Shown in pieces: positions 42,597 through 51,760 of a stretch of 64,000 nucleotides of DNA. A program made the translations under genes and the position numbers. Positions within the stretch are counted from its first letter, which is position 1. Every line of letters begins with the position of its first letter. The notes beneath the pieces are model-generated. The model ran no database searches and had not been told where the DNA came from. It was given only the letters and a program-made list of their open reading frames with translations. The stretch is from CAYOZN01 sp964408455 (lineage in GTDB: Bacteria; Planctomycetota; Phycisphaerae; UBA1845; UTPLA1). The stretch is taken from the NCBI GenBank assembly GCA_964408455.1, contig CAYOZN010000024.1, positions 1 to 64,000 of the forward strand. Reading direction: 5' to 3'.

Positions 42597-43298
42597 ATGA
42601 CATTCCGGATGACATCGGCCGCGCTGCTGGCCGGCATCGCGCTCGGCGTTCTGCCCGGCTGCATCACTCCCGAGGCGGGCTACGACCGGTTGATGCAGGA
42701 AGGCACCGCCGAAATGCAGGCCGGCAACCATGCCGAAGCCCTCGCCATGTTCAATGCTGCCTCCGAAAGGGACCCCGAACGGCCGGAGCCTTCCTACCAG
42801 AAGGGCAAGGTCTATCTCGCGATGGCCGACAAGCAGTTTCTCGAAGACGATCTGCCCGGGGCTTTGCGCTATTGCGATCGGGCGATTGCGGAGTTTGACA
42901 AGGCCATCGCCGCCTTTCCCGGAAACAGCTATGCAGCGACCGGCATGGCGGACGCGCTGAAGCTGCGCAACAAGCATGCCGCCGCATTCGATATATCCTC
43001 GTGGGTTGCCGCGCAGACGGCCTACCGCGCCAAGTCGCTCATTCTGCAATCGCGGCAGTACTCGAGCGTCGGCGACCTGGACAATGCCCAGCTCGCCCTC
43101 GAGAAGGCGGTCGCCGTCGAGCCGGATAATCCCGTGCCGCACGCGGAGATCGGCCGGTTTTATCTGCGCGTCAACAACCGGGAGAAGGCCATCTGGCATT
43201 TGCAGCGGGCGTACGAGCTGAATCCCGGCGTGCCGGGCGTATTCCAGGCGCTCATCGAGCTGGGCGCAGTCCCGGCTGCCACGCCCGCGACACCGTGA
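42597..43298 (+). CDS. TPR-repeat lipoprotein
   Basis: The 233-residue protein has a short signal peptide and a clean lipobox LPGC at about residues 18-21. It carries three or four tetratricopeptide motifs: AGNHAEALAMFNAASERDPE, the central DLPGALRYCDRAIAEFDKAI, and a C-terminal pair DLDNAQLALEKAVAVEPDN and NREKAIWHLQRAYELNP. It probably acts as an outer-envelope assembly scaffold. ATG at 42597 gives a proper signal peptide and an upstream extension does not. Confidence 0.83.
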   Translation: MTFRMTSAALLAGIALGVLPGCITPEAGYDRLMQEGTAEMQAGNHAEALAMFNAASERDPERPEPSYQKGKVYLAMADKQFLEDDLPGALRYCDRAIAEFDKAIAAFPGNSYAATGMADALKLRNKHAAAFDISSWVAAQTAYRAKSLILQSRQYSSVGDLDNAQLALEKAVAVEPDNPVPHAEIGRFYLRVNNREKAIWHLQRAYELNPGVPGVFQALIELGAVPAATPATP

Positions 43299-43382
43299 CC
43301 GTTTTTCAGGGGGCACTCGCCAGGGAACGTCGGCGGAATTGCATCGGCCCCCTCGTGCTCACGGGACAGGGGGCGCCTTTCG

Positions 43383-43940
43383 TTGAACTCGATCGATGCC
43401 TATGCCGGTGCGATGCTGCTGCGATTCGTCCGCGAGGTAATCGATCGGCATCTCCGCGGCCAGCCCCTGACTGACGACGAGATCGCAACCGTGCAGGACC
43501 ATGCACACCACGGCGTATTCATCACGCTGCGCCGGCATAAGCAACTGCGCGGATGCATCGGCACCTTCACACCCCGCGCCGGCTTTGCTCGAACACTTGC
43601 GGACATCGCGATTGCCTCCACACGCGATCCGCGCTTTGCGGAAAGCCCGGTTGCCATCAGCGAGCTCGCCGACCTGCGCATTGAACTGTCTATTCTGTCG
43701 CCGCTGGTGCGCGTGACTGATCTGCGAGGGTTCGTGCGCGGCGTGCACGGCATTCATCTCCGGATCAACGGCAAGACGGGCTGCTTCCTGCCGGAAGTCG
43801 GCCTGGACCTGGGCTGGGATACCGAAACATTTCTTTCGGAATTGTGCCGCCGCAAGCTGGCGCTGCACCCGCACGCCTGGCGCGACGCGTCGGTCGAAAT
43901 GTCCATCTTCACGGTGCAGAAATTCGTAGAATCAATCTGA
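43383..43940 (+). CDS. AMMECR1 domain protein (AmmeMemoRadiSam system A-like)
   Basis: The 185-residue protein has the AMMECR1 fold signature KQLRGCIGTFTP followed by LADIAIASTRDPRF and the later ELSILSPLVRV and GLDLGWDTETFLSELCRRKL. Family members often sit with MEMO and radical-SAM genes; neither is seen here, so it stands alone. TTG at 43383 is the only plausible start before the fold and has AGGGGG upstream. Confidence 0.88.
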   Translation: MNSIDAYAGAMLLRFVREVIDRHLRGQPLTDDEIATVQDHAHHGVFITLRRHKQLRGCIGTFTPRAGFARTLADIAIASTRDPRFAESPVAISELADLRIELSILSPLVRVTDLRGFVRGVHGIHLRINGKTGCFLPEVGLDLGWDTETFLSELCRRKLALHPHAWRDASVEMSIFTVQKFVESI

Positions 43941-43993
43941 ATCGGGGCGGCCGCGTGCCGTTCGTCCGCAGGACCGGAACGGGGATGCCGGGG

Positions 43994-45100
43994 CTACGCC
44001 ACCACCGCGGTGTCGCGCACGTCTTCCGCGGCCGGTCGGCCCGCGGCGACATTGGCGTACAGTTGCTGGTAGTTATCGGCGAAGGCCCGCTGGCTGAAGA
44101 CCTCGAACGCCTGCCCGCGTGCCACGTCCGTGACATGGCGACGCAGCGACGCATCCTCCATGGCGGCCAGCAAGCGCATGGCAAGGGCCCGCGGCTCGGC
44201 GTTTTTGCACAAGAGCCCGTTGTGCCGGTCGGCGATGATCTCGGCGATGGAGCGAACCGCGCAGCCGACGATGGTGCAGCCGGCGGCCATGGCGGCGGCC
44301 AGGGGCTCGGTGCATACCTCGTCGATCGCGGGGATGCAGAAATAGTCGGCGCAGGCGGCCAGCTCGTTCCAGCCGAGCGCCGGATCGGGCGTGATCAGCA
44401 TGGTGGGATCGAGCTGGCGCTGGCTGAAGCGCCAGATGCGGGCCTGCTCGCGCGATTCGTAAGGAAGCAGCACGCACAACCGGTTGTTCAGCCGGTTCAG
44501 GATGGCCGCGGCCCACACGCCATAGAGTTGTCCGCCGCCGCGGGATGCGGGCCCGTGCATCAGCACGACGGGACCGCGCTCGCCAACCAGCTGCTGCCGC
44601 AGACCGCTGCTTCGTGCCTTATTAATGGCACCAAAATCGGCGGCCCCGCGGATGACGACGACGCGCTCGGGCGGCAGCCCGGCCGTGAGAAGCTGGGTGC
44701 GGATGACCTGGCTGCCCGCGACGACGGTGGCGGCCCCGGTCAGCGCGCGGACCATGCGGGCGACGCGGCGGGCGGCCTGCGGATCGAGCAGCGTGATGAC
44801 GCGCGGAAGTCGCGGCAGCTGGACGGCGCAGGCTGCCGCGGCCTGGATGCCCCAGGCGTGCACCACGTCAGCGCGGAAGCGCTGCTGGAACCGCCTCAAT
44901 TCGGGCGCGACGATACGAAACTGCGCAGGCGTGACTCGAATGGCGGACTGCACGTGCGGTGCCAGTCGCATGGCACGTCCCGCGTCCAGACAGCAGACGG
45001 CGTGCTCGCCGCCGGCATCGAGGCGACGGCGGAGCGTCTCCAGCACCTGTGCGGCGGTCTCGTCGGCGGCTCCATCCAGCAGGTGCAGGACGCGCGTCAC
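43994..45100 (-). CDS. Family 4-type glycosyltransferase
   Basis: The 368-residue protein has the two-domain GT-B plan. The N-terminal half holds ADVVHAWGIQAA and the C-terminal half the sugar-nucleotide motif DEVCTEPLAAAMAAGCTIVGCAVRSIAEIIADRHNG, a variant of the E-x7-E motif. GTG at 45100 with AAGGGG upstream fits the family start (VTRVLHLLDG); the longer open frame is unsupported. The gene follows two paralogous lipoprotein genes by 58 nt and may modify an envelope polymer. Confidence 0.85.
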   Translation of the reverse strand: MTRVLHLLDGAADETAAQVLETLRRRLDAGGEHAVCCLDAGRAMRLAPHVQSAIRVTPAQFRIVAPELRRFQQRFRADVVHAWGIQAAAACAVQLPRLPRVITLLDPQAARRVARMVRALTGAATVVAGSQVIRTQLLTAGLPPERVVVIRGAADFGAINKARSSGLRQQLVGERGPVVLMHGPASRGGGQLYGVWAAAILNRLNNRLCVLLPYESREQARIWRFSQRQLDPTMLITPDPALGWNELAACADYFCIPAIDEVCTEPLAAAMAAGCTIVGCAVRSIAEIIADRHNGLLCKNAEPRALAMRLLAAMEDASLRRHVTDVARGQAFEVFSQRAFADNYQQLYANVAAGRPAAEDVRDTAVVA

Positions 45101-45158
45101 TTGGTAAAGTCCCCTTCGAGCCCCGACCAGGGCGGCGCCGGCACGGCCAGCCGGCGTG

Positions 45159-45812
45159 TTATTCGTCGAATTCCCGATGCTCGTAGAACAGGCCGGCGAC
45201 CTGCTTGCCCATGCGCTGGCCGAGTTCGCGGGCGATGTCGTTGGGCGACTTTTCGCCGCCGGTGGACACGGGCGCCGTCTCGACGCGAACCAGCCGGCCT
45301 GCCTCTTCCCGCGGCCAGAGGCGCACATTGGGCTCGCGCTCGGTGGAGAGCACCTTCACGCGGCTGGAGAACAGGCCCTTGTAAAGCGGCGCCCCCGGCT
45401 CGCTCTGCAGCGTGAATTGATCGATGCGAACATAGACGATCTGCTCGGCCCCGAGCTTCTCGCCGACCCGGCGGATCGACATCTTGTCGTACTTTTCCTC
45501 GGTCTGCTCGAGGTGCTGCCACTCGCTGAAGGGAATGACGCGGGTATTCACGTCGAAACGTGCAAAGTTGTCGGCGATGGTGTCGTGACACTCGCGGATG
45601 GCGATCGGCTGTTCGATCTTGCTGTCGTGATCGTCGATGAAAACCAGGATCGGCCCCTTCGTCAGCTTGAACTCGGCCTTGATGGAATCGCCGCCGGACA
45701 TGGCCGCAAAAAAAGCGGCCATGCTCTGACAACCCGCTATCGGTGCAAATAGCAGCCCCGCCAGCGCGAGTCTAGCTGCCCTTCTCGTCTTCGAGTTTGA
45801 CTTCGTGATCAT
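45159..45812 (-). CDS. Lipoprotein, second of a paralogous pair
   Basis: The 217-residue protein starts with a signal peptide and a lipobox IAGC at about residues 24-27. The mature domain (GPILVFIDDHDSKIEQPIAI, then VNTRVIPFSEW and GEKLGAEQIVYVRIDQF) parallels the layout of the upstream gene product, with a ligand-binding-like beta-alpha fold. ATG at 45812 lies inside the end of the upstream gene (41-nt overlap), which suggests coupled translation. Function unknown. Confidence 0.75.
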   Translation of the reverse strand: MITKSNSKTRRAARLALAGLLFAPIAGCQSMAAFFAAMSGGDSIKAEFKLTKGPILVFIDDHDSKIEQPIAIRECHDTIADNFARFDVNTRVIPFSEWQHLEQTEEKYDKMSIRRVGEKLGAEQIVYVRIDQFTLQSEPGAPLYKGLFSSRVKVLSTEREPNVRLWPREEAGRLVRVETAPVSTGGEKSPNDIARELGQRMGKQVAGLFYEHREFDE

Positions 45813-46548
45813 AAAACTTTCTCGCGGCCACGGCGGCAAAGTAGTCCACCGCCTGATGCAACAGGTCGATCTCCTGAAGGTCCTGAGCGCCGTGCAGGCT
45901 CTCGGGTGGATACGTGGTCTTGATTTCGTCGCTGTAGAGCGAGTTGGCCGTGGTCTTCCCGCTGGGATACAGGTTGAGGTTGGCGGATATGCGGCCCTTC
46001 TGAAGTTGCCGGGTCTCGGCGGCCCGGGTGGTGAAGTCAATGAGATCGACGCGGAGCACCATGTCCGCCTCGAGCGCCTTGCCGATCTCGTTGTTGCTCA
46101 TCGCCTCCCAGTTGGCCTCGCCGTTTTCCTGAAAATCGTGAATGCGCCGCGCAGACACCAGTGTTGCGCCCTGCGGCTCGAGATGCGTCGTCAGCTCGTG
46201 CGTCAGCGCCCGACACACCATGCGACGCGCGCTGGGATATTCATCGAGGACGGAGCGATCGGCCCAGACGATAACGGCGAGTTTCTTCTGACCGACGCGG
46301 TATTCTGCCTTTACCGACTTGCTGGCATCTGGATCAGTCAGGAAGTACATCGCCTGGCAGCCTGCCGTCCAGGGCATCGCCAAGAGAAGCAGGGCCGCTG
46401 CTCGCCGCTTGAGGTGCAACCCCGTCGTCGCACGCGCGGTGGAAACGACCGGCGCGACGTGCCTTTCGACCATGCCGGCGCGGATCTGCACTGCGGCTGG
46501 TCGCGAGACTGGGAATGTGCACTTTGGCCTGCGGGACGTCGATGCCAT
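45772..46548 (-). CDS. Lipoprotein, first of a paralogous pair
   Basis: The protein has a lipobox WTAGC after a hydrophobic ALLLLAMP helix. The mature part (KKLAVIVWADRSVLDEYPSA, then GATLVSARRIHDF and GKALEADMVLRVDLIDF) follows the same order as the gene downstream, so the two look like an old duplication. ATG at 46548 has AAGGGAAG upstream but gives an unusually long N-terminus; later starts at 46473 or a TTG nearer the lipobox are possible. Function unknown. Confidence 0.7.
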   Translation of the reverse strand: MASTSRRPKCTFPVSRPAAVQIRAGMVERHVAPVVSTARATTGLHLKRRAAALLLLAMPWTAGCQAMYFLTDPDASKSVKAEYRVGQKKLAVIVWADRSVLDEYPSARRMVCRALTHELTTHLEPQGATLVSARRIHDFQENGEANWEAMSNNEIGKALEADMVLRVDLIDFTTRAAETRQLQKGRISANLNLYPSGKTTANSLYSDEIKTTYPPESLHGAQDLQEIDLLHQAVDYFAAVAARKFYDHEVKLEDEKGS

Positions 46549-46573
46549 GACTGTCTTCCCTTCCGAACCTGTT

Positions 46574-47101
46574 CTACGCACCCGGCGGCCGTTCGACCGT
46601 CAACCAGTAGATGATCTTGAACCCCCACCCGGCGAGTATCAACAAGGCAAGGCCGAGCATCAGCCGAACTGCCAGCCGGTCCCAATTCACATACGGCATT
46701 CGCCCCGTCGCCGCCAGCACGAAGGCGATGGGCACCCCGGCGACTGTCATCAGGCACATGGCCAGCCCCGCGGGCTGAGCAATGAACGCGGCCACCAGCC
46801 GCCCGCGGACCGTGTTCGAGAATGCCGTTGTCATGCCGCAGGTCGGGCACGGCAAACCGCTTGTGAAAACAAAACCGCAAGGCGGCATGCCGAGGGCCTC
46901 GTGGGTGCCGTGACCCCGCGGATCGGGCACCAGCCACACTGCCATGGACAATATTGCCAGGCCTGCGAGGCCGATCAGCAGCCAGGCGAAACGCGCAGTT
47001 CGGCCGAGAATCACGGCAGAGCGACAGGGGCGGGCCCGCAGGACAGCCGGCATGGTGTTTACGCTGGGAGAAGCGGGTGCAACTTCGGTTTGGCCATCCA
47101 T
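46574..47101 (-). CDS. DUF2752 family membrane protein
   Basis: The 175-residue protein has three or four membrane helices and the family centre CGFVFTSGLPCPTCGMTTAF, with a CxxC pair that may bind metal or form a disulfide. It starts at ATG 47101 just before the first charged stretch. DUF2752 function is unknown. It lies 25 nt upstream of the lipoprotein pair on the same strand. Confidence 0.82.
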   Translation of the reverse strand: MDGQTEVAPASPSVNTMPAVLRARPCRSAVILGRTARFAWLLIGLAGLAILSMAVWLVPDPRGHGTHEALGMPPCGFVFTSGLPCPTCGMTTAFSNTVRGRLVAAFIAQPAGLAMCLMTVAGVPIAFVLAATGRMPYVNWDRLAVRLMLGLALLILAGWGFKIIYWLTVERPPGA

Positions 47102-47377
47102 GCGTCGTATTGTGGCGGCATGGGCCCCCCGTGCAAGGCGGCCCGCCTTAAGCGTAGGTCCCCAAACACTGCCGGTCAATCGATGATCACGTGGAAAACG
47201 CGGCGAACGCACGAATCGCGCCTCCGCGCCGCAGGGCCTCGTGATCGCTTCAGCGTCGTTGGTGCACGCCAGGCGCGATGGAAGGGCGCTCGTCAGCGAC
47301 ACCCATGTCTGGGATCGGACGGACAAGCGCCGTACAATCTGGCCCGCAGCCGAAATCACTGGTTTCTCGATTTTGCC

Positions 47378-49240
47378 ATGAGCTCGCCCGCAAAGCGCCC
47401 CCACAGCAGGATTGTCGTTCCCGTGCTTCTTTTGGCGGGACTCTTGGCGCCGGCGGCGATGTTCGCGCCGGCATCCGCCGACGGAAAGACCGCGCCACGG
47501 CAATCCGACAAGAAGCCTTCTTCCCCGCCGGACAGTCCGCTCGACCACCGAAAACGCACCCGCAAATCGGCAGCCCTAAAGCAGTTCGGCGGCAACAAGC
47601 GTACCGAGCGGGCGGTCGCCGATGGCCTGGCATGGCTGGCGGCACATCAGCGGCCGGATGGCGTCTGGGATCGCCGCAACTTCGATCGGCTCTGCCCGGC
47701 GAATGATCGTTGCAGCCAGACGGCCGTGGAAGAGCTCGAACTGAACCCGGACGTCGCCATCAGCGCGCTGGCAGCGCTCGCCTTTCTGGCTGCCGGTCAC
47801 ACCCACGAAGAAGGGCCATATGCCGAACATCTCAGCAAGGCGTTCTCGTACATTCTCGCCCAGCAGGATGCCGACGGCTCGTTTTCGAACGATTGGAAGT
47901 ACCAGAACTACAGCAACGCCGTCGCCGCCATCGCCATCGCCGAGAACTATGTCCTGACGCGCGATCCCATTTTGAAACAGCCCCTGGAACGCGTCATCGA
48001 CAAACTGGCGCGCAGCCAGCAGCCCGACGGCGGCTGGGACTACGCCGACGACACGTCGAGCAATCGCAACGACACATCCGTCACGACGTGGGTGTTGATG
48101 GCGTTCAAATCGGCCGACGCCGCGGGCGTGCGCGTCCCGCTGTCGACCCGCTTTCGAATGCTCCAGCACTTCGACCGTGCGACGATGCCCAGCGGCCGCG
48201 TGTGGTACGAGGACCGCGCTCGCACCAGTCGTGGCCGCCTGAAGGACGAGATCGCAACGAAGGACCGGCGCTACGGGCCGGGCATGACCGCCGCGGGGCT
48301 CTTCGCGCGATCGGCATTCGGCCTGCGGCTGGACGACGAGGCGACGAAGAAGCAGGTCGAGCTCCTGCTGGAGGTCCTGCCCAGTCTCGACGAACTCAGC
48401 CGCCCCGAGACCAACAGCTGGTACAACGAATACTACTGGTACTACGGCACGCTCGCAGTATTCAACATTGGCGGAAAGCCCTGGTCGCGGTGGAACAGCG
48501 CGCTGCGCAGCACCATCATGGAAAACCAGGAGCGGCCGATCCGGGCAAAGAACCAGCGTGAACACCGCTATGGGAGCTGGCCCGCCTTCGGCCCCGACTG
48601 GGGCCACTGGTGCAAGGCGGGCGGCCGAATTTATTCGACGGCGCTGAACACGCTGACGCTGGAGATCTACTATCGCTATGTCCCGGCATACCTGTCTCCC
48701 GGCGGCCTGATCGGCCCGACCGAACTCCGGCAATACATCGCCGCTCTGCCCGTCAGCGAGCACGCACAGGCGGTTCAGCTCGTTCGGCGCTTTCACGCCG
48801 ACGCAGCCGAACCAGTGCTGGTGGACCTTTTGGCCTCATCCGATCGAATCGCGCGTCTGACCGCGGCGCTGGAGCTGGCGGAACTCGGTTCACCCATGGG
48901 CCTGGCGGTTCTGAAGGAGGCGACGGCCGAGGGCGACGGCGACGGCAATTTTCGCGAACGACTGGCCGCCGCCGAGGCGCGGCTCGCTTCGCGCCCGGAT
49001 GGCGGCGCATTTGGCGGCATCATCGAGTACAGCCAGGATGCCGGGATGTTTCTCTTTGACACCCTCGGACGGCCGGTATACTACGGCCAGCCGATCGCGC
49101 TGGTGCGCGACGGAAAGCGGCTGGGAACGGCCCGCGTCGTGCGTAGATTCAGTGCCTATCGCTCCGCGGCGGCGCGAATCGAGGCGGCGAACGATCGGGT
49201 CATGGTTGGCGACGCAATTGTCGCCGTCGTTGGCGAATAA
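47378..49240 (+). CDS. Secreted alpha/alpha-toroid (prenyltransferase/squalene-cyclase-like repeat) protein
   Basis: The 620-residue protein has a signal peptide (about residues 1-34, ending ASA) and then toroid repeats with QW-like motifs: HQRPDGVWDRR, QQDADGSFSND and SQQPDGGWDYAD. The fold matches squalene/hopene cyclases and prenyltransferases, but the catalytic DxDD motif is not seen, so it is probably not a terpene cyclase. After about residue 470 come HEAT-like helices and a small C-terminal beta domain. It starts on ATG 47378 with no clear ribosome site and sits 3 nt before the uracil-DNA glycosylase gene. Confidence 0.8.
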   Translation: MSSPAKRPHSRIVVPVLLLAGLLAPAAMFAPASADGKTAPRQSDKKPSSPPDSPLDHRKRTRKSAALKQFGGNKRTERAVADGLAWLAAHQRPDGVWDRRNFDRLCPANDRCSQTAVEELELNPDVAISALAALAFLAAGHTHEEGPYAEHLSKAFSYILAQQDADGSFSNDWKYQNYSNAVAAIAIAENYVLTRDPILKQPLERVIDKLARSQQPDGGWDYADDTSSNRNDTSVTTWVLMAFKSADAAGVRVPLSTRFRMLQHFDRATMPSGRVWYEDRARTSRGRLKDEIATKDRRYGPGMTAAGLFARSAFGLRLDDEATKKQVELLLEVLPSLDELSRPETNSWYNEYYWYYGTLAVFNIGGKPWSRWNSALRSTIMENQERPIRAKNQREHRYGSWPAFGPDWGHWCKAGGRIYSTALNTLTLEIYYRYVPAYLSPGGLIGPTELRQYIAALPVSEHAQAVQLVRRFHADAAEPVLVDLLASSDRIARLTAALELAELGSPMGLAVLKEATAEGDGDGNFRERLAAAEARLASRPDGGAFGGIIEYSQDAGMFLFDTLGRPVYYGQPIALVRDGKRLGTARVVRRFSAYRSAAARIEAANDRVMVGDAIVAVVGE

Positions 49241-49243
49241 GTC

Positions 49244-50014
49244 ATGGACGACGGTACACAGGTCCCCGCATGCAATGACATTCGGTCGGCACTGCGCGAG
49301 CGGTTTGAGTCCGACCGGTTTCTCGGCGTCCGCGCCCTGCCGCTGGCCTGGCCGCCGCGGCCGCTTCCGGTACTGGTACGACAGGCGGTCTCGCCGGATG
49401 AGCTCGCGCGGCGCGAGGCGACACTCTCCGAAATTGATGCGAATGACGTAAAGGCATGCCAGCGCTGCAGCCTTTGTGAGAAGCGGACCAACACGGTCTT
49501 TGGCACCGGTTCGGCCGCTGCCCGGATCATGTTCGTAGGCGAGGGTCCGGGGGCGGATGAGGACGCGACGGGCATTCCCTTCGTGGGGCGGGCCGGCGAG
49601 CTGCTGACGAAGATGATCGAGGCCGGCCTCGGCCTCAAGCGCGAAGACGTATACATCTGCAACGTCGTGAAGTGCCGTCCGCCTGGCAATCGCACGCCTG
49701 CGCCGGACGAGATTATGGCCTGCAAGGGATATCTGCTGCGACAGATCGAGGCGATCCGTCCCGAGGTCATTATCGCCCTGGGAGCGCCGGCGGCCCAGAC
49801 GCTGCTCGGCACCCGCGAGGGCATCAACCGGCTGCGCGGGCAGTGGCACGACTTTTATGTCAGCGGTACGGCATCGGTCGGCGAGCCGATACCGCTGATG
49901 CCCACGTTCCATCCGGCCTACCTGCTGCGCTCGCCGGACGAGAAGGCCAAGTCGTGGACCGATCTGAAGATGGTGATGGCACACCTGGGCCTGCCGATGG
50001 CCGAACGTCGCTGA
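49244..50014 (+). CDS. Type-4 uracil-DNA glycosylase (iron-sulfur)
   Basis: The enzyme removes uracil from DNA. Motif 1 GEGPGADEDATGIPFVGRAG, motif 2 HPAYLLR and four cysteines for a 4Fe-4S cluster (CQRCSLC region and VVKCRPPGNRTPAPDEIMAC) are present. The first 70 residues form an extension not found in minimal enzymes. The ATG directly follows the stop of the toroid gene, so the two share a transcript. Confidence 0.93.
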   Translation: MDDGTQVPACNDIRSALRERFESDRFLGVRALPLAWPPRPLPVLVRQAVSPDELARREATLSEIDANDVKACQRCSLCEKRTNTVFGTGSAAARIMFVGEGPGADEDATGIPFVGRAGELLTKMIEAGLGLKREDVYICNVVKCRPPGNRTPAPDEIMACKGYLLRQIEAIRPEVIIALGAPAAQTLLGTREGINRLRGQWHDFYVSGTASVGEPIPLMPTFHPAYLLRSPDEKAKSWTDLKMVMAHLGLPMAERR

Positions 50015-50056
50015 GCGCCCAGCGCCTCGTGTGCCGCGCCCACGGTCTCCCGGGCG

Positions 50057-50084
50057 TTGACCCGGATCGGGCAGTTTCTATAGA
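50057..50084 (+). promoter_or_regulatory. Possible promoter in the 50015-50386 spacer
   Basis: TTGACC (50057-50062) is followed after 16 nt by TATAGA (50079-50084); with TAGAAT the spacing is 18. It lies about 40 nt before a 42-codon open frame and about 300 nt before the lysine aminotransferase gene. A second AT-rich element, TTATTATA, is near 50294. Confidence 0.45.
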
Positions 50085-50124
50085 ATATGCCCGTCCGCAG
50101 GCCCCCGATCGAACACGTGCACCG

Positions 50125-50253
50125 ATGTCCGCCGCCCAATCATTTCGCGTCAAGAAGCTCAGCCAGCATGGCGCCGCCTGCGCCCATCGCAGCCCCAATC
50201 GCTGGCACACCATCGGCTGCGACGACTTCATGTCCAAGATATTCAACGAATGA
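50125..50253 (+). CDS. Possible 42-residue protein
   Basis: An ATG-to-TGA frame reads MSAAQSFRVKKLSQHGAACA and ends DDFMSKIFNE, with two further Cys/His-rich points. It lies a sensible distance after a promoter-like pair but has no ribosome site. It could be a real small protein, a leader, or chance. Confidence 0.3.
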   Translation: MSAAQSFRVKKLSQHGAACAHRSPNRWHTIGCDDFMSKIFNE

Positions 50254-50386
50254 GCTCGGTCCTTTCCCTCCGTCCCCTGCAATCTCAATTCGCTTATTAT
50301 AGGACCTGCTTTCGGCCCCCTGACTGGCCGATCAGCTAACTGGCTTTCACCCGCGCGCGCCGCGGGCCGCAGACTGGAGGATTGGA

Positions 50387-51727
50387 ATGACCGCGAATCT
50401 GCTGGAAGAATGCGCCGTGGACCCGCGAAAGGTTCTGTCCGAGCTCCGGCAGCACATCCTGGTGGATGGCTTTGAATGTGTCATCGACCTGGCACGCAGC
50501 CGGGGGTGCCGCTTTTATGACGCTCACAGCGACCGCTCGCTGATTGATTTCTATGGCTTCTACGCCTCGTTGCCCGTCGGCTTCAACCACCCCTACTTCG
50601 ACAGACCCGACGTCGAAGCAGATCTGCTTGCCGCGGCCAAGATCAAGGTCGCCAACTCCGACGTGTACACCACGCAGATGGCACGGTTCGTCAAGACGAT
50701 TGAACGCGTGGTCGGCGTGCCGGAGTTGCCGCGGTACTTTTTCATCGAGGGCGGCGCGGCGGCGGTGGAAAACGCGCTGAAGGCGGCGATGGACTGGAAG
50801 GTACAGAAAAACCTGGCCGCCGGCCGCGGCGAGATCGGCACGGAGATTCTGCACTTTCGCCAGTGCTTCCACGGCCGGTCGGGCTACACCATGTCGCTGA
50901 CCAACACCGATCCCAACAAGATCAGGTATTTCGCGAAGTTTGACTGGCCGCGCGTGTCGAACCCGCGGCTCGACTTATCCCTGCCCGAGGACCGGCGCCG
51001 CGATGCCGTCATCGCCGCCGAAATGCAGGCCGAGGCTGAAATTCTCCAGGCCCTGCGCGACCGGCCCCATCGCATCTGCGGCATCATCATCGAGCCCGTG
51101 CAGTGCGAGGGCGGCGACAATCACTTCCGCGCGGAGTGGTTTCAGACGTTGCGACGGCTATGCGACGAACACGAAATGCTGCTGATATACGACGAAGTGC
51201 AGACGGGAATGGGCGTAACCGGCCGCAACTGGTGTTTTCAGCACCACGGCGTGCTGCCCGACCTGCTCTGCTTCGGGAAGAAGGCCCAGGTCTGCGGCGT
51301 CATGGCCGGCGGAAAACTGGACGAGGTGAAGGAGAACGTCTTTCGCAAGTCCAGCCGCATCAACAGCACCTGGGGCGGTAACTTCACCGACATGGTGCGC
51401 TCGACGCACTTTCTCAATGTGATCGAACAGGAGAATCTCGTCGCCAACGCCCGCGACATGGGCGACTACTTCATGGAACAGCTCGGCAGGCTCACCGCCG
51501 ACTTTTCCGAGCGCATCGGCGCCGTGCGCGGGCGCGGCCTGTTGATCGCGTTCGACATGGCGGATGGACCCACGCGCGACCGGTTCTGGCGTGCCTGCTT
51601 CGAACGCGGCCTGCTCGTGCTTCGCAGCGGGGAACGATCAGTCCGGCTGCGACCGGTCATGGATATCGGGCGCGACGTGATCGACGAGGGGCTGGCGTTG
51701 ATGCGCGAAGCTCTCATTCGAATGTAG
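50387..51727 (+). CDS. lat: L-lysine 6-aminotransferase
   Basis: Lat transfers the epsilon-amino group of lysine to 2-oxoglutarate, giving 2-aminoadipate 6-semialdehyde, with pyridoxal phosphate. The sequence follows class III aminotransferases, with IEGGAAAVENALKAA, IIIEPVQCEGGDNHF, the aspartate loop LLIYDEVQTGMGVTG and the cofactor lysine in LCFGKKAQVCG at about residue 303. The length of 446 is normal. GGAGG lies 7 nt before the ATG. The matching dehydrogenase for the product is encoded at 54037, so the pair probably performs lysine degradation. Confidence 0.9.
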   Translation: MTANLLEECAVDPRKVLSELRQHILVDGFECVIDLARSRGCRFYDAHSDRSLIDFYGFYASLPVGFNHPYFDRPDVEADLLAAAKIKVANSDVYTTQMARFVKTIERVVGVPELPRYFFIEGGAAAVENALKAAMDWKVQKNLAAGRGEIGTEILHFRQCFHGRSGYTMSLTNTDPNKIRYFAKFDWPRVSNPRLDLSLPEDRRRDAVIAAEMQAEAEILQALRDRPHRICGIIIEPVQCEGGDNHFRAEWFQTLRRLCDEHEMLLIYDEVQTGMGVTGRNWCFQHHGVLPDLLCFGKKAQVCGVMAGGKLDEVKENVFRKSSRINSTWGGNFTDMVRSTHFLNVIEQENLVANARDMGDYFMEQLGRLTADFSERIGAVRGRGLLIAFDMADGPTRDRFWRACFERGLLVLRSGERSVRLRPVMDIGRDVIDEGLALMREALIRM

Positions 51728-51747
51728 GCAAGGCAGATTGAGAGGGT

Positions 51748-51753
51748 TAGAAT
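51748..51753 (+). promoter_or_regulatory. -10 element 7 nt before the UPF0175 start
   Basis: TAGAAT at 51748-51753 is separated from the ATG at 51761 by 7 nt, with TAGGCA 17 nt further upstream. No Shine-Dalgarno site is in position, so the antitoxin mRNA may be leaderless. Confidence 0.45.
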
Positions 51754-51760
51754 TGATTGT

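Noticed and set aside
43844..45415. 523-residue plus-strand open frame
   Set aside because: It is antisense to the glycosyltransferase and lipoprotein genes and lacks any recognisable domain.
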